Source: Caldinitratiruptor microaerophilus
GTDB lineage: Bacteria; Bacillota; Sulfobacillia; Symbiobacteriales; ZC4RG38
Length of the DNA: 64,000 nucleotides
Assembly: GCF_025999835.1 (NCBI RefSeq)
Contig: NZ_AP025628.1
Span: 3,100,001 to 3,164,000 of the forward strand
Direction of reading: 5' to 3'
A program made the translations under genes and the position numbers. Below are positions 38,628 through 48,006 of the stretch, piece after piece; the first letter of the stretch is position 1, and the number at the start of each line of letters is the position of its first letter. Under the pieces are notes generated by a model, which did no database searches, had not been told where the DNA came from, and was given only the letters and a program-made list of their open reading frames with translations.

Positions 38628-39291
38628 CGACCCCACCATCCGGGAGGTCGTGGCGGACGTCCTGCGGATGGAGGGCTACGAGGTTCACGTGCTCGGCAGC
38701 GGAGAGGAAGTCCTCCCGAAGGTGCAGGCACTGGACCCGGCGCTCATCGTCCTCGACGTCATGCTGCCCGGCCTCGACGGATTCGAGATCACCCGCCGGC
38801 TCCGGCGCTCCTCGTCGGTTCCGATCATCCTCCTGACCGTGCGGGACGGGGAGCTCGATAAGGTTCAGGGCTTCCGGCTGGGTGTTGACGACTACGTCAC
38901 CAAGCCGTTCAGCCCCCTGGAGCTCCTCATGCGGGTCAAGGCCGTGCTGCGCCGTACCGGGGGATGGGCCGGGGAGCCCGAGGGGGAGGCAGTGCTGCGC
39001 TGCGGGGATCTCGTGATCGACCGTGCCGGCCGGCGCGTGTTCCGGAGGGGCCAGCCGGTCGCCCTGACCGCGGGCGAGTTCAACGTTCTCTGGGCCCTGG
39101 CCTGCCACGCCGGGCGCGTACTTACCCGCGAGCAGCTCATGGAGCTGGCGTGGGGCCCGGAGGCGGTGGGCGGGCCGGAGAGCGTGACGGTGCTCGTCTC
39201 CCGCATCCGGGACAAGCTCGAGGACGACCCCGCCGCGCCCCGCTGGATCGAGACCGTGCGCGGGGTCGGGTACCGCTTCAAGCCGGAGTGA
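38599..39291 (+). CDS. OmpR-family response regulator
   Basis: A 230-residue regulator. Receiver domain with acidic D10-D11, phospho-acceptor D53 (LIVLDVMLPGLDG), T80 and K102 (DYVTKPFSP), then a winged-helix DNA-binding domain (LTAGEFNVLWALACHAGRVL...IRDKLEDD...VRGVGYRFKP). TTG 38599 has AGGAGGGG nine bases upstream and gives the standard MARRILVVDDD beginning. It is coupled to the sensor kinase gene. Genes of the molybdoenzyme operon follow in the same direction after a 164-base gap. Confidence 0.94.
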   Translation: MARRILVVDDDPTIREVVADVLRMEGYEVHVLGSGEEVLPKVQALDPALIVLDVMLPGLDGFEITRRLRRSSSVPIILLTVRDGELDKVQGFRLGVDDYVTKPFSPLELLMRVKAVLRRTGGWAGEPEGEAVLRCGDLVIDRAGRRVFRRGQPVALTAGEFNVLWALACHAGRVLTREQLMELAWGPEAVGGPESVTVLVSRIRDKLEDDPAAPRWIETVRGVGYRFKPE

Positions 39292-39341
39292 CCGGCTCAC
39301 CCGCGTCTCCGGACCCGGAGGACCCCCGGCCACCTGTTTTG

Positions 39342-39361
39342 GATTCGTTAAGAAACGATTC
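39342..39361 (+). promoter_or_regulatory. Imperfect inverted repeat before the molybdoenzyme operon
   Basis: GATTCGTTAAGAAACGATTC holds TCGTT and AACGA arms and repeated GATTC ends. It is AT-rich against its surroundings and lies in the 164-base gap after the response regulator gene, so it is a candidate binding site for that regulator. No clear SigA promoter could be picked. Confidence 0.35.
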
Positions 39362-39455
39362 AGAAACCAGAAAGGCCCCGGCTGTACCCTGGTGTCAAAA
39401 ACGGGTGCAGCCGGGGTCCGCGCGCGGGTACCCGGCGGCGCCGGGGGGTCGGAAC

Positions 39456-39746
39456 GTGGGCACCGGACACGAAGAGCAGGACCGCCTGAACCTCATGGGT
39501 CTCGCCTTCCCCGCGCCCGGGGATGAGCCGGAACTGGGTGAGATGGCCCGCTGCTTCGTGGAGGAGTTCGTCCGGATGGGGTGGGCGGACGAGCAGATCC
39601 TCGGGCTCTTCCGCGACCCGTTCTACCGGGGCCCCCACGCCGTCTGGCAGCGGCGGGGCGAGGCGTTCGTGCTCGGCCTCCTGGCAGACGTGCGGGGCGG
39701 TCCCCGCTCCGGTGCCGCCAGGCCCCGGAACCCGGGGGAGGGATGA
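39456..39746 (+). CDS. Small acidic protein leading the molybdoenzyme operon
   Basis: A 96-residue protein with no recognised family. It is soluble and mostly helical, with ARCFVEEFVRMGWADEQIL and FYRGPHAVWQRRGEAFVLGL as its most protein-like stretches. The GTG at 39456 follows a GGGGGG run. Its TGA overlaps an upstream in-frame ATG of the catalytic subunit gene, so translation of the two is probably coupled. It may be an accessory or assembly factor for the molybdoenzyme. Confidence 0.65.
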   Translation: MGTGHEEQDRLNLMGLAFPAPGDEPELGEMARCFVEEFVRMGWADEQILGLFRDPFYRGPHAVWQRRGEAFVLGLLADVRGGPRSGAARPRNPGEG

Positions 39747-39751
39747 GGGTC

Positions 39752-42700
39752 ATGGCCGACCGAGAGCTGCCGGACCGGGGAGAGCAGCCCGATGCCGGGC
39801 TCGTCTCCCGGCGCCAGTTCCTCGTGAGCACGGCGGTGGCCGCCGGCGGGCTGCTCCTGAGCCACCGCTGGGCCCGGGCCGCGCTGGTCACCTTGCGGCC
39901 CGTGCAGGTGGACAATCCGCTGGCCACGTACCCGGACCGGTCGTGGGAACGCCTGTACCGGGACCAGTACCGCTACGATGCGGAGTTCACGTTCATGTGT
40001 GTCCCGAACTGTACGCACAACTGCCGGGTCAAGGCCGTCATGCGCAACGGGGTCATGATCCGGGTGGAGCCCCCGTACACCGAGGGGACGGCGACGGACC
40101 TCTACGGCACGAAGAGTCACCCGGGCTGGCACCCCCGCGGGTGCCTCAAGGGGTACACGCTGCCCCGGCGCATCTACGGCCCCCACCGCGTGCAGGCGCC
40201 AATGGTGCGCAAGGGCTGGAAGGCCTGGGTCGAGGCCGGCTGGCCCGATCCCGACGACCCTGCGAACGTCGAGAAATACTTCCGCCGCGGCTGGGACGAT
40301 TGGGTCAAGGTCTCCTGGGACGAGGCCTTCACCCTCGTGGCCAGCACGCTCCTGCACATCATCAAGAAGTACAGCGGCCCCGAGGGCGCCGAGCGCCTGC
40401 GCAGGCAGGGATACGACGAGGCGATGATCGAGGCCATGCACGGCTCCGGGGCGCAGACCGTCAAGCTCCGGAACGGCATGGCCCTGAACGGCGTCATCCG
40501 CATCAACGCCCTGACGCGCTTCGCCAACATGCTGGCCCTGGTCGACGGCAACCTGGGCGGCCGGCAGTGGTCCAGCTACGACTGGCACGGCGACCTGCAG
40601 CCAGGCCACCCGATGGTGACCGGCGTCAAGTGCTCCGACGTGGACCTGAACGACCTGCGAAACGCCAGGCTGATGATCTTCCTGGGCAAGAACATGGTCG
40701 AGAACAAGATGGCGGACGCCCACTGGTGGATCGAGATCATCGAGCGCGGCGGCAAGGTCGTCAACATCTCGCCGGAGTACAGCCCGGCCTCGCAGAAGGC
40801 CGACTACTGGATCCCGGTGCGCCCGGGCAGCGACATCGCCCTGCTCCTGGGCGTCGCCCGCATTCTGATGGACGAGGGCCTGGTCGATAGGGATTTCGTC
40901 AAGCAGCACACGGATCTGCCGCTTCTGGTCCGCATGGACACCCTGAAGCGCCTGAACGCCCGGGACATCGTCCCCGGTTACGAGCCCCCGCCCCTCGGCG
41001 GGTACAGCGAGTCGGTGCAGAAGATCAAGCCCGAGCTGCGCCAGAAGTGGGGCGACTTCGTGGTCTGGGACCAGAAGTCGGGCGGCCCCCGGATCATCAC
41101 CCGGAACGACGTGGGCCGGCACCTGGTCCGCAAGGGCATCGACCCCGCCCTGGAGGGCTCCTTCCGGGTACGAACGGTCGACGGCCGGGAGGTGGAGGTG
41201 AAGCCGCTCTACCAGCTCTACCGGGAGCACCTCCGTGATTACGACCTCGACACCGTGGCGGAGATCACGGGGGCCCCCAAGGACCTCATCCGCCAGCTTG
41301 CCCTGGACCTGGGCACCATCAAGCCCGCGCACCTGGCCACCGGCGAGGGCGTCAACCACTACTTCCACAACGACCTCACCGGCCGGGCCGCCTGGCTGGT
41401 CATGACGCTGACGGGCAACGTGGGCAGGCCCGGCGCCAACTTCACCCACTGGGCGGGCAACTACCGGGGCGAGAACCACCCCGGCCTGCCGGTCTGGGTG
41501 GCGGAGGATCCGTTCCGACCGAACCTGGATCCCGACGCCCGTCCGGAGGACGTGCCCATCCGCAAGCTCTACAAGTCCGAGCACCCCGCGTACTGGAACT
41601 ACGGCGACAAGCCCCTCAAGGTCGGGGGCAAGATCTTCACGGGCAAGACCCACATGCCGACCCCGACCAAGGTCATGTGGATCGCCAACTCCAACCACCT
41701 GAACAACGCCAAGTGGGCCCACCACATGATCGAGGTCGTGAACAAGCGGGTCGAGATGTTCATCGTCAACGACTGGGAGTGGACCGGCTCCTGCGAGCAC
41801 GCGGACGTGGTCTTCCCGGTCGACTCGTGGGCGGAGATGAGCCAGCCCGACATCACCTCCGCCTGCTCGAACCCCTTCCTGAACGCCTGGAAGGGCGGCA
41901 TGCCGCGCCTCTACGACACCCGGCAGGACGTCGAGGTCATGGCCGGCGTAGCGGCCAAGATGGCGGACCTCACCGGCGACCCGCGCTTCCGCGACTACTG
42001 GAAGTTCGTCCTGGAGGGCCGGTCGGAGGTCTACATCCAGCGGGTGCTGGATGCCTCCTCCACCACCCGGGGCTACAAGATCGACGAGCTGCTGAAGTCC
42101 GAGCGGGACTGGCTGATGATGTTCCGCACCTACCCGCGGATCTTCGGCTGGGAACAGGTGCACGAGTCCAAGCCCTGGTATACCAAGACGGGCCGCATGG
42201 AGCTCTACAAGGACGAGGACGAGTTCATCGAGGCCGGCGAGAACCTCATCGTGCACCGGGAGCCCGTGGAGGCCACGCCGTACCTGCCCAACGTGATCGT
42301 GGGGACCCACGAGGCCATCCGGCCGGTGAACCTCGTGAGCGACCTGAATTCGATCGATCCGGACGAGCGCAGCGTCCGCAACGTGAAGATGCCGTGGTCC
42401 CAGGTCAAGCAGACGAAGAATCCGCTCTGGGAGCAGGGTTTCCGTTTCTACTTCCTGACCCCGAAGTCACGGCACCGGGTGCACTCCTCCTGGGCGATGA
42501 CCGACTGGAACGTGATCTGGGACTCCAGCTTCGGGGACCCGTACCGCGCCGACCCCCGGACGCCCAACGCCGGCGAGGCGCAGCTCCACATCAACCCCGA
42601 GGACGCCCGGGAGCTGGGCATCGAGGACGGCGACTACGTCTGGGTCGACGCCAATCCCGCCGACCGGCCGTACGTCGGCTGGAAGGAGACGGACCCCTAC

Positions 42701-43159
42701 TACAAGGTGGCCCGGCTGAAGGTGCGCGCGCACTACAACCCCTCCTATCCGCGGGGCGTGACGATGATGAAGCACGCCATCTGGATCGCCAGCCCGCGCA
42801 CGGTCGAGGCCAACGAAACGCGCCCCGACGGCCTGGCCATCTCCCCCACCGGCTACCTGGCGCACACGCGCACCGGCTCGCACCAGAGCTGCACCCGGGG
42901 GTGGCTGCAGCCCACCCACATGACCGACAGCCTGGTGCGCAAGGCGTACATGGGCCAGGAGATCGGCGAGGGCTACGAGCCGGACGTCCACGCGCCGAAC
43001 ACTTGCCCCAAGGAGACGCTGGTCCGCATCACCAAGGCGGAGGACGGCGGCCCCGGCGGGAAGGGGAAGTGGAAGCCCGCCGCCTCCGGCTACGCTCCGG
43101 GGAGCGAGAGCGAGGCGATGAAGGCGTACCTGAGCGGCAAGTTCGTCCGGATGTCGTAG
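39752..43159 (+). CDS. Exported molybdopterin oxidoreductase, catalytic subunit (type II DMSO reductase family)
   Basis: A 1,135-residue protein. The twin-arginine signal SRRQFLVSTAVAAGGLLL (about 19-36) sends it across the membrane. C83, C87, C91 and C131 should bind the FS0 [4Fe-4S] cluster. D277 in SSYDWHGDL aligns with the Mo-ligand aspartate of NarG-type enzymes. Relatives reduce nitrate, selenate or (per)chlorate, or oxidise dimethyl sulfide or ethylbenzene; the substrate here cannot be read. ATG 39752 has GGGGGAGGG nine bases upstream. Beta, chaperone and gamma genes follow as in those operons. Confidence 0.92.
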   Translation: MADRELPDRGEQPDAGLVSRRQFLVSTAVAAGGLLLSHRWARAALVTLRPVQVDNPLATYPDRSWERLYRDQYRYDAEFTFMCVPNCTHNCRVKAVMRNGVMIRVEPPYTEGTATDLYGTKSHPGWHPRGCLKGYTLPRRIYGPHRVQAPMVRKGWKAWVEAGWPDPDDPANVEKYFRRGWDDWVKVSWDEAFTLVASTLLHIIKKYSGPEGAERLRRQGYDEAMIEAMHGSGAQTVKLRNGMALNGVIRINALTRFANMLALVDGNLGGRQWSSYDWHGDLQPGHPMVTGVKCSDVDLNDLRNARLMIFLGKNMVENKMADAHWWIEIIERGGKVVNISPEYSPASQKADYWIPVRPGSDIALLLGVARILMDEGLVDRDFVKQHTDLPLLVRMDTLKRLNARDIVPGYEPPPLGGYSESVQKIKPELRQKWGDFVVWDQKSGGPRIITRNDVGRHLVRKGIDPALEGSFRVRTVDGREVEVKPLYQLYREHLRDYDLDTVAEITGAPKDLIRQLALDLGTIKPAHLATGEGVNHYFHNDLTGRAAWLVMTLTGNVGRPGANFTHWAGNYRGENHPGLPVWVAEDPFRPNLDPDARPEDVPIRKLYKSEHPAYWNYGDKPLKVGGKIFTGKTHMPTPTKVMWIANSNHLNNAKWAHHMIEVVNKRVEMFIVNDWEWTGSCEHADVVFPVDSWAEMSQPDITSACSNPFLNAWKGGMPRLYDTRQDVEVMAGVAAKMADLTGDPRFRDYWKFVLEGRSEVYIQRVLDASSTTRGYKIDELLKSERDWLMMFRTYPRIFGWEQVHESKPWYTKTGRMELYKDEDEFIEAGENLIVHREPVEATPYLPNVIVGTHEAIRPVNLVSDLNSIDPDERSVRNVKMPWSQVKQTKNPLWEQGFRFYFLTPKSRHRVHSSWAMTDWNVIWDSSFGDPYRADPRTPNAGEAQLHINPEDARELGIEDGDYVWVDANPADRPYVGWKETDPYYKVARLKVRAHYNPSYPRGVTMMKHAIWIASPRTVEANETRPDGLAISPTGYLAHTRTGSHQSCTRGWLQPTHMTDSLVRKAYMGQEIGEGYEPDVHAPNTCPKETLVRITKAEDGGPGGKGKWKPAASGYAPGSESEAMKAYLSGKFVRMS

Positions 43160-43182
43160 CCGGGGCCAGGAGGCGGTGACCC

Positions 43183-44283
43183 ATGGCGGAGGTCCAAAAC
43201 TGGCAGCTGGGCCGCAAGATGCAGTACCCCTACGAGGAGGCCCGGCCGGAGCGCCAGTTCGCCGCGGTCTTCAACCTGAACCGATGCATTGGCTGCCAGA
43301 CCTGCACCATGGCCTGCAAGTCCACGTGGACCTGGGGGCCGGGGCAGGAGTACATGTGGTGGAACAACGTCGAGACCAAGCCCTACGGCGGATACCCGCA
43401 GAACTGGGACGTGAAGCTCCTCTCGATGCTCGGCCCGCAGGAGTGGCAGGGCGGGGTCTACGCGGGGAAGACGATCTTCGAGGCGGCCGACCCCGCGAAG
43501 CAGACGACGTCCGGCTTCCTGGCCCTCGGCTACCTGCCGGCGGACGAGGAGTGGCGCTACCCCAACATCCACGAGGACACGGCGCAGGGCCACTCTCCCC
43601 ACGGCGCCCGGCTGCCGGAGCACGAGAGCTGGTTCTTCTACCTCCCGCGGATCTGCAACCACTGCACCTACCCGGCCTGCCTGGCGGCCTGCCCGCGCAA
43701 GGCGATCTACAAGCGGCAGGAGGACGGGATCGTCCTCATCGACCAGAGCCGCTGCCGGGGCTACCGCAAGTGCATGGAGGCCTGTCCCTACAAGAAGCCC
43801 ATGTACCGGGGCACCACGGCCACCACGGAGAAGTGCGTGGGGTGCTACCCCCGGATCGAGCAGGGACAGGTGACCCGCTGCATCGCCACCTGCATCGGCA
43901 AGATCCGCCTCTTCGGGTGGGTGAACGAGGAGTCGAGCCCCGTGCACTACCTGGTCCACAAGGCGAAGGTGGCGCTGCCTCTCTACCCCCAGTTCGGCAC
44001 CGAGCCCAACGTGTACTACATTCCGCCCCGCTGGGTGCCCCGGGACTACCTGCGGCAGATGTTCGGGCCGGGGGTCGACGCGGCGATCGAGGCTTACGCG
44101 AAGCCCTCGCCCGAGCTCCTCGCCGTGCTCCAGCTCTTCGGCGCCACGGACCGGATCATCGCACGGTACCGCCTCGAGGGCGAGGCGATCGTCGGGTTCG
44201 ACGACAGGGGCGCCGAGGTCGTGCGGGTGCCGATCGACGAAAAGGTCCAGGTCCGGCCGGCCGACCGGATGAACATCACGTGA
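43183..44283 (+). CDS. Molybdoenzyme iron-sulfur (beta) subunit
   Basis: A 366-residue ferredoxin-type subunit of the NarH/SerB/DdhB family. Four cysteine groups are seen: CIGCQTCTMAC, CNHCTYPACLAAC, CRGYRKCMEAC and CVGC...CIATC. In the third, tyrosine stands where the second cysteine would be, so that cluster is probably [3Fe-4S], as in NarH with its tryptophan. It has no signal peptide and would be carried out folded with the Tat-exported alpha subunit. AGGAGGCGG precedes the ATG. Confidence 0.93.
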   Translation: MAEVQNWQLGRKMQYPYEEARPERQFAAVFNLNRCIGCQTCTMACKSTWTWGPGQEYMWWNNVETKPYGGYPQNWDVKLLSMLGPQEWQGGVYAGKTIFEAADPAKQTTSGFLALGYLPADEEWRYPNIHEDTAQGHSPHGARLPEHESWFFYLPRICNHCTYPACLAACPRKAIYKRQEDGIVLIDQSRCRGYRKCMEACPYKKPMYRGTTATTEKCVGCYPRIEQGQVTRCIATCIGKIRLFGWVNEESSPVHYLVHKAKVALPLYPQFGTEPNVYYIPPRWVPRDYLRQMFGPGVDAAIEAYAKPSPELLAVLQLFGATDRIIARYRLEGEAIVGFDDRGAEVVRVPIDEKVQVRPADRMNIT

Positions 44284-44309
44284 GCGCGCAAGGGCCGGAG
44301 GTGGCCGTC

Positions 44310-45077
44310 ATGGCAGACCCGCAGTCCGCCGGGGCGGAGGTGGTCCGGGCCGAGGCCCGGGGGCGGGTGTACGCCGCCCTGTCCCGGGCCTTCCTCTACC
44401 CCGACCCGCCGCTCTACGAGGCGCTCGTGTCCGGCGAGTTCCTCACCGTCCTGGAAGAGGCGCTGGCGGAGGTGCCCGAGGCCCGCGGGCTGTGGGGCGC
44501 GGCCGCCGGGGCCGCTCTGCGCGACGCGCTGGGCCGCAGTCTCGAGCGCCTCCCCACGCGAGCCGAGTGGGAGGGGCGGTACCTCCGGCTCCTCGGCCAG
44601 CCGGCCGCGCCGCTGTGTCCGCCCTTCGAGACCGAGTACACCGCCTCCCACCTCTACATGCAGACCCAGGCGATGGCCGACATCGCGGGGTTCTACCGGG
44701 CCTTCGGGGTCGGCCTGCCGGAGGGCGGCGGCCGGCCCGACCACATCGCCACGGAGCTGGAGTTCCTGTACTTCCTGTCGGTCAAGGAAGCCCTCGCCCT
44801 GGACGACGGGCACGGGGAGCGCCTCGCGGTGTGCCGGGAGGCCCACTCCCGCTTCCTCGAGGACCACCTCGGCCGCTGGACCGGCGTCCTCCACGCGCTC
44901 CTGCGGCGGCACGACGAGGGAGGCTTCTACGCGGCGCTGGCCGGGCTCACCGACGCCTGGGTGAGCCTGCAGTGCGAACGGGCCGGCGCCCTTCCCCGGA
45001 AGGTGACCCGCCTCACCCCCCTGTCCCGGGACGGGCTGGACGCCGGCGTCGCCGGCGCCGGCCGCAAAGGAGAGTGA
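44310..45077 (+). CDS. TorD/DmsD-type chaperone for the molybdoenzyme
   Basis: A 255-residue all-helical cytoplasmic protein. RVYAALSRAFLYPDPPLYEAL, the PPFETEYTAS block in place of the usual P-Y-E-S/T motif, and HIATELEFLYFLS (E-x-D-H/E-L-type) fit the TorD/NarJ family. It should hold the alpha subunit for cofactor insertion and keep the Tat signal unexported until ready. GGAGGTG precedes ATG 44310. Confidence 0.88.
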   Translation: MADPQSAGAEVVRAEARGRVYAALSRAFLYPDPPLYEALVSGEFLTVLEEALAEVPEARGLWGAAAGAALRDALGRSLERLPTRAEWEGRYLRLLGQPAAPLCPPFETEYTASHLYMQTQAMADIAGFYRAFGVGLPEGGGRPDHIATELEFLYFLSVKEALALDDGHGERLAVCREAHSRFLEDHLGRWTGVLHALLRRHDEGGFYAALAGLTDAWVSLQCERAGALPRKVTRLTPLSRDGLDAGVAGAGRKGE

Positions 45078-45083
45078 TCCCCT

Positions 45084-45965
45084 GTGCAGAGGTTGCTCAC
45101 GCGCCGGCGCCTGCCGTTTGCGATCGCCCTTCTGGTGCTGATCGCCGCGGCGGTGGTACCGGCGATTTCCAAGATCGAGCTTGGCAAGTCCGCGGCCGCC
45201 CCGGCGGTGGTGGCCCGCTACGCGCCCGAACTTCCCGCCGACCCCTGGGACCCGGCCTGGCGGCGGGCGCCGGCCGTGCGGATGCCGGTGTCGGCGGTCG
45301 CCACCCCCGGGGCCCGGCCCATCCGTGACGTGTCGGTCCGGGCCCTGAACGACGGCAGGCGGATCGCCTTCCGGGTCGAGTGGGCCGACGATACCCAGGA
45401 GGTCACCACCCTGCGCCCGCAGGACTTCGGCGACCAGGCCGCCGTCCAGCTCACCACCGGGCCGATCAACGTCTGCATGGGTCAGGCCGACCGCTACGCC
45501 CACATCTGGCACTGGAAGGCCGACTGGCAGTACGGCAGCCGCGACATGCGGCGGCAGTACCCGAACCTCTACACCGACGGGTACTCCATCGGCGACCGGG
45601 GCCTGTTCCAGGAGGATCTCTTCACCCGGCCCGCGGCCACGGTCGGCAACCTGCGCGCCCGGCCGGCGCACGACACGCCGGTCGAGCACCTCATCGCCGG
45701 CGGCTTCAGCTCCCTCACCACCGTGCCGGACCCGAAGATGCAGAACGTGGGCGGGAACGGCGTGTGGAAGGACGGAAAGTGGGCCGTGGTGTTCGTCCGG
45801 GAGCTCGCCGCAGCCGGCGAGGGCGACCTCGGCCTCGTGCCCGGCGAGCCCGCCCAGGTGGCTTTCGCCGTCTGGGACGGCAAGCAGATGCAGCGGGACG
45901 GGATGAAGTACACGACGACCTGGGCCACCCTGACCCTCGACAGGCCCCCGCTGGCGAGGAGGTGA
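45084..45965 (+). CDS. Heme b-binding gamma subunit (EbdC/SerC/DdhC-like)
   Basis: A 293-residue protein with an N-terminal export signal or anchor (RRLPFAIALLVLIAAAVVPA) and a beta-sandwich domain of the ethylbenzene-dehydrogenase gamma type. In that family one Met and one Lys bind the heme. Here VCMGQADRYAHIWHWKADWQ and the C-terminal KQMQRDGMKYTTTW hold plausible ligands. It would take or give electrons outside the membrane to a cytochrome or quinone system. AGGAGAGTG precedes the GTG. Confidence 0.87.
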   Translation: MQRLLTRRRLPFAIALLVLIAAAVVPAISKIELGKSAAAPAVVARYAPELPADPWDPAWRRAPAVRMPVSAVATPGARPIRDVSVRALNDGRRIAFRVEWADDTQEVTTLRPQDFGDQAAVQLTTGPINVCMGQADRYAHIWHWKADWQYGSRDMRRQYPNLYTDGYSIGDRGLFQEDLFTRPAATVGNLRARPAHDTPVEHLIAGGFSSLTTVPDPKMQNVGGNGVWKDGKWAVVFVRELAAAGEGDLGLVPGEPAQVAFAVWDGKQMQRDGMKYTTTWATLTLDRPPLARR

Positions 45966-45970
45966 GCCCC

Positions 45971-46969
45971 GTGGAGCGCGCGCTCCAGGCGCTCTGGCTG
46001 GTGGCGTTCGCCGACTTCCTCTTCGGCCGCCTCCTCACCCGGGTGGGCATCTTCATGCCCAAGACGCCCGGGGTGCTCGCCGCCTACCGGCTCCTCTCCG
46101 ACCTGGGCCAGATTGCCTTCAACCTGAGCTTCCTGGGCGGCACCCTGGCCCTGGCGTGGGCCCTGCGGCTTCTTGCCCGCGCCGGGGGTGCCGGCGCCCG
46201 GCTGCCCCGGCTCGCCGCCGTCGCCGCGGCGACGGCGGCCATGGCCGTGCTGGCCGCCCCGGCCGCGCCGGGCCCGGCAGTCTCGCTGGCCACCAGCGCG
46301 GTCCTGGGGCTGGCGGTCCTCCTCCTGGGGGCGGTGGCCATCGGGCGGGCGCGGGCGCCGGCCACCCGCCTGGGGCTGGGATGCGCGCTGGGTGCCAACC
46401 TGGCCTGGTACGGGGCCGCCTCCGCGCAGCTGCTTGCAGCGACTCTCGGGCTCCCCGCCGACCTCGCCGCCGTCACCCCCGTGCTGGGCTCCGGGGAACT
46501 CCTGGCCCTCGTCGCGCCGGTGGCCCTGGCGCTGGGCGTCGTGCCCGCCCCGGCGCCGGGGCGGATTCGATGGCTCCGGAGCCCCGGCCGGCTCCTGTCC
46601 GGTACCGAGGGCCGGGCGGCCGCGCTCGCGCTCGCCTCGGCGGCCGCCTTTGGCGCCGGGTACGCCGCCGGCGCCGACCTGGGCGGGGTGCTGGCCATCT
46701 GGTCCCTGGGCTTCACGCTGGTCTGGCCGGCCCCGCTGTACGCCATCGCGGCGGGCGCGGGGCTGTATCTTCTGCTGCGGCTTCTGGCGGGATCGCCACC
46801 GGAGCGGCTCCGGGCCGTGGGGCTCGGTCTCCTCTTCTGCGCCGGACTGGTCCTGCAGACCAACCAGCAACACGTGCTCGTCCTTCTCGCGTGGACGCTG
46901 CTGGGCCTCGAGAGCCTTCCGGCAGCGGCGAACGCCCGCCCTGCCCTGCCCGGAGGCGAGCCGGCATGA
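45971..46969 (+). CDS. Polytopic membrane protein of the molybdoenzyme operon
   Basis: A 332-residue protein of about nine or ten hydrophobic helices rich in Ala, Leu and Gly. No family is recognised. It has almost no histidines (one in QTNQQHVLVLL near the end), so a heme-binding quinol dehydrogenase of NarI or NrfD kind seems unlikely. It may anchor the complex or serve export. GTG 45971 sits 4 bases after AGGAGGTGAG; GTG 45962 would overlap the gamma stop. The mrp gene overlaps its end as ATGA. Confidence 0.75.
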   Translation: MERALQALWLVAFADFLFGRLLTRVGIFMPKTPGVLAAYRLLSDLGQIAFNLSFLGGTLALAWALRLLARAGGAGARLPRLAAVAAATAAMAVLAAPAAPGPAVSLATSAVLGLAVLLLGAVAIGRARAPATRLGLGCALGANLAWYGAASAQLLAATLGLPADLAAVTPVLGSGELLALVAPVALALGVVPAPAPGRIRWLRSPGRLLSGTEGRAAALALASAAAFGAGYAAGADLGGVLAIWSLGFTLVWPAPLYAIAAGAGLYLLLRLLAGSPPERLRAVGLGLLFCAGLVLQTNQQHVLVLLAWTLLGLESLPAAANARPALPGGEPA

Positions 46970-47847
46970 CCCCGTGTGCGCGCGAGATCCCCTGCGCCCT
47001 CTGTCCCGACGAGGGGCGCTGCGGCCTCGACGGATCCGCCCACGACGCCTGGCTCCTGGCGCGCCGGCTTGGCGCCGTGACCCGGCGGGTGCTGGTGCTG
47101 AGCAACAAGGGCGGGGTCGGCAAGAGCACGGTGGCGGCCAACCTGGCGGCGGCCCTGGCCCTGGACGGTGCCGCCGTCGGCCTGGCGGACGCCGACATCA
47201 CCGGTCCCAGCGTCCCTCTCGTCACGGGCCTGCAGGGCCAGCGCCTGCGGCTGGGACCGGAGGGTGCGGCGCCGGCCGAGCCCCTGCCGGGGTTCAGGGT
47301 GGCCTCGATCGGGTTCCTGCTCGAGAGCCCGGACGAGAGCGTGATGTGGCGGGACGCCTACAAGTACGAGTTCCTGCGGCAGCTCTTCGCCGGGGTGGCG
47401 TGGGGCCGGCTGGACTGGCTCGTGGTGGACATGCCGCCGGGCACCGGGGGGGAACTCATCGCCGTCCGGGAACTCCTCGGGCGGGTTGACGGCGCCGTGC
47501 TGGTCACCACGGCGAACGAGGTCGCCCTGCAGCACGTGCGGCGCGCCGCCACGGCCTGCAGGGCGAGCGACATCCCGATCCTCGGGATGGTCGAGAACAT
47601 GAGCGGTCTCGTGTGCCCGCACTGCGGGGGCGAGGTCCACCCCTTCGGCGAGGGCGGTGGCGAGGCGGAGGCCGCCCGGCTCGGGGTGCCGTTCCTCGGC
47701 CGGGTACCGTTCGACCCCGCAGCCGTCGCCGGCGGACCGGTCGTGGTGATGAGGCCGGCGAGCCCGGCCGCCCGGGCCCTGCGGGAGGTCGCCCGGCGGT
47801 GCCGGCGGAGGCTGGAGGGCGCGGGGGCGGGTGGCACGGACGTCTGA
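46966..47847 (+). CDS. Mrp/NBP35-type Fe-S carrier ATPase
   Basis: A 293-residue P-loop ATPase. The deviant Walker A KGGVGKST, ADADITGPSVP, MPPGTGGE and VENMSGLVCPHCGG are the ApbC/Mrp set, the last holding the bridging CxxC. The N-terminus has extra cysteines (CAREIPCALCPDEGRC) as in NBP35. It binds and hands over Fe-S clusters. Its place at the end of this operon suggests service to the cluster-rich alpha and beta subunits. Confidence 0.9.
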   Translation: MTPCAREIPCALCPDEGRCGLDGSAHDAWLLARRLGAVTRRVLVLSNKGGVGKSTVAANLAAALALDGAAVGLADADITGPSVPLVTGLQGQRLRLGPEGAAPAEPLPGFRVASIGFLLESPDESVMWRDAYKYEFLRQLFAGVAWGRLDWLVVDMPPGTGGELIAVRELLGRVDGAVLVTTANEVALQHVRRAATACRASDIPILGMVENMSGLVCPHCGGEVHPFGEGGGEAEAARLGVPFLGRVPFDPAAVAGGPVVVMRPASPAARALREVARRCRRRLEGAGAGGTDV

Positions 47848-48006
47848 CCCAGCCCGCGGGTCCCTCCGGAAACGTCGGCCCCGTCAGGCGGACGGCTCGC
47901 CCCGCGCCGGGCGGGAGGGCGGCCGCAAGTTTTGTTTTCCAGAACGGAACAAATCGCCCGCTCCCACGTCATACCAGATAAGGGGACGTGAAAGGGGGCG
48001 CCGGCG

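Noticed and set aside
47926-47953. TTTGTT/AACAAA repeat as a promoter or operator
   Set aside because: The arms are offset and no convincing -10 follows; it is mentioned only in the entry for the small peptide.
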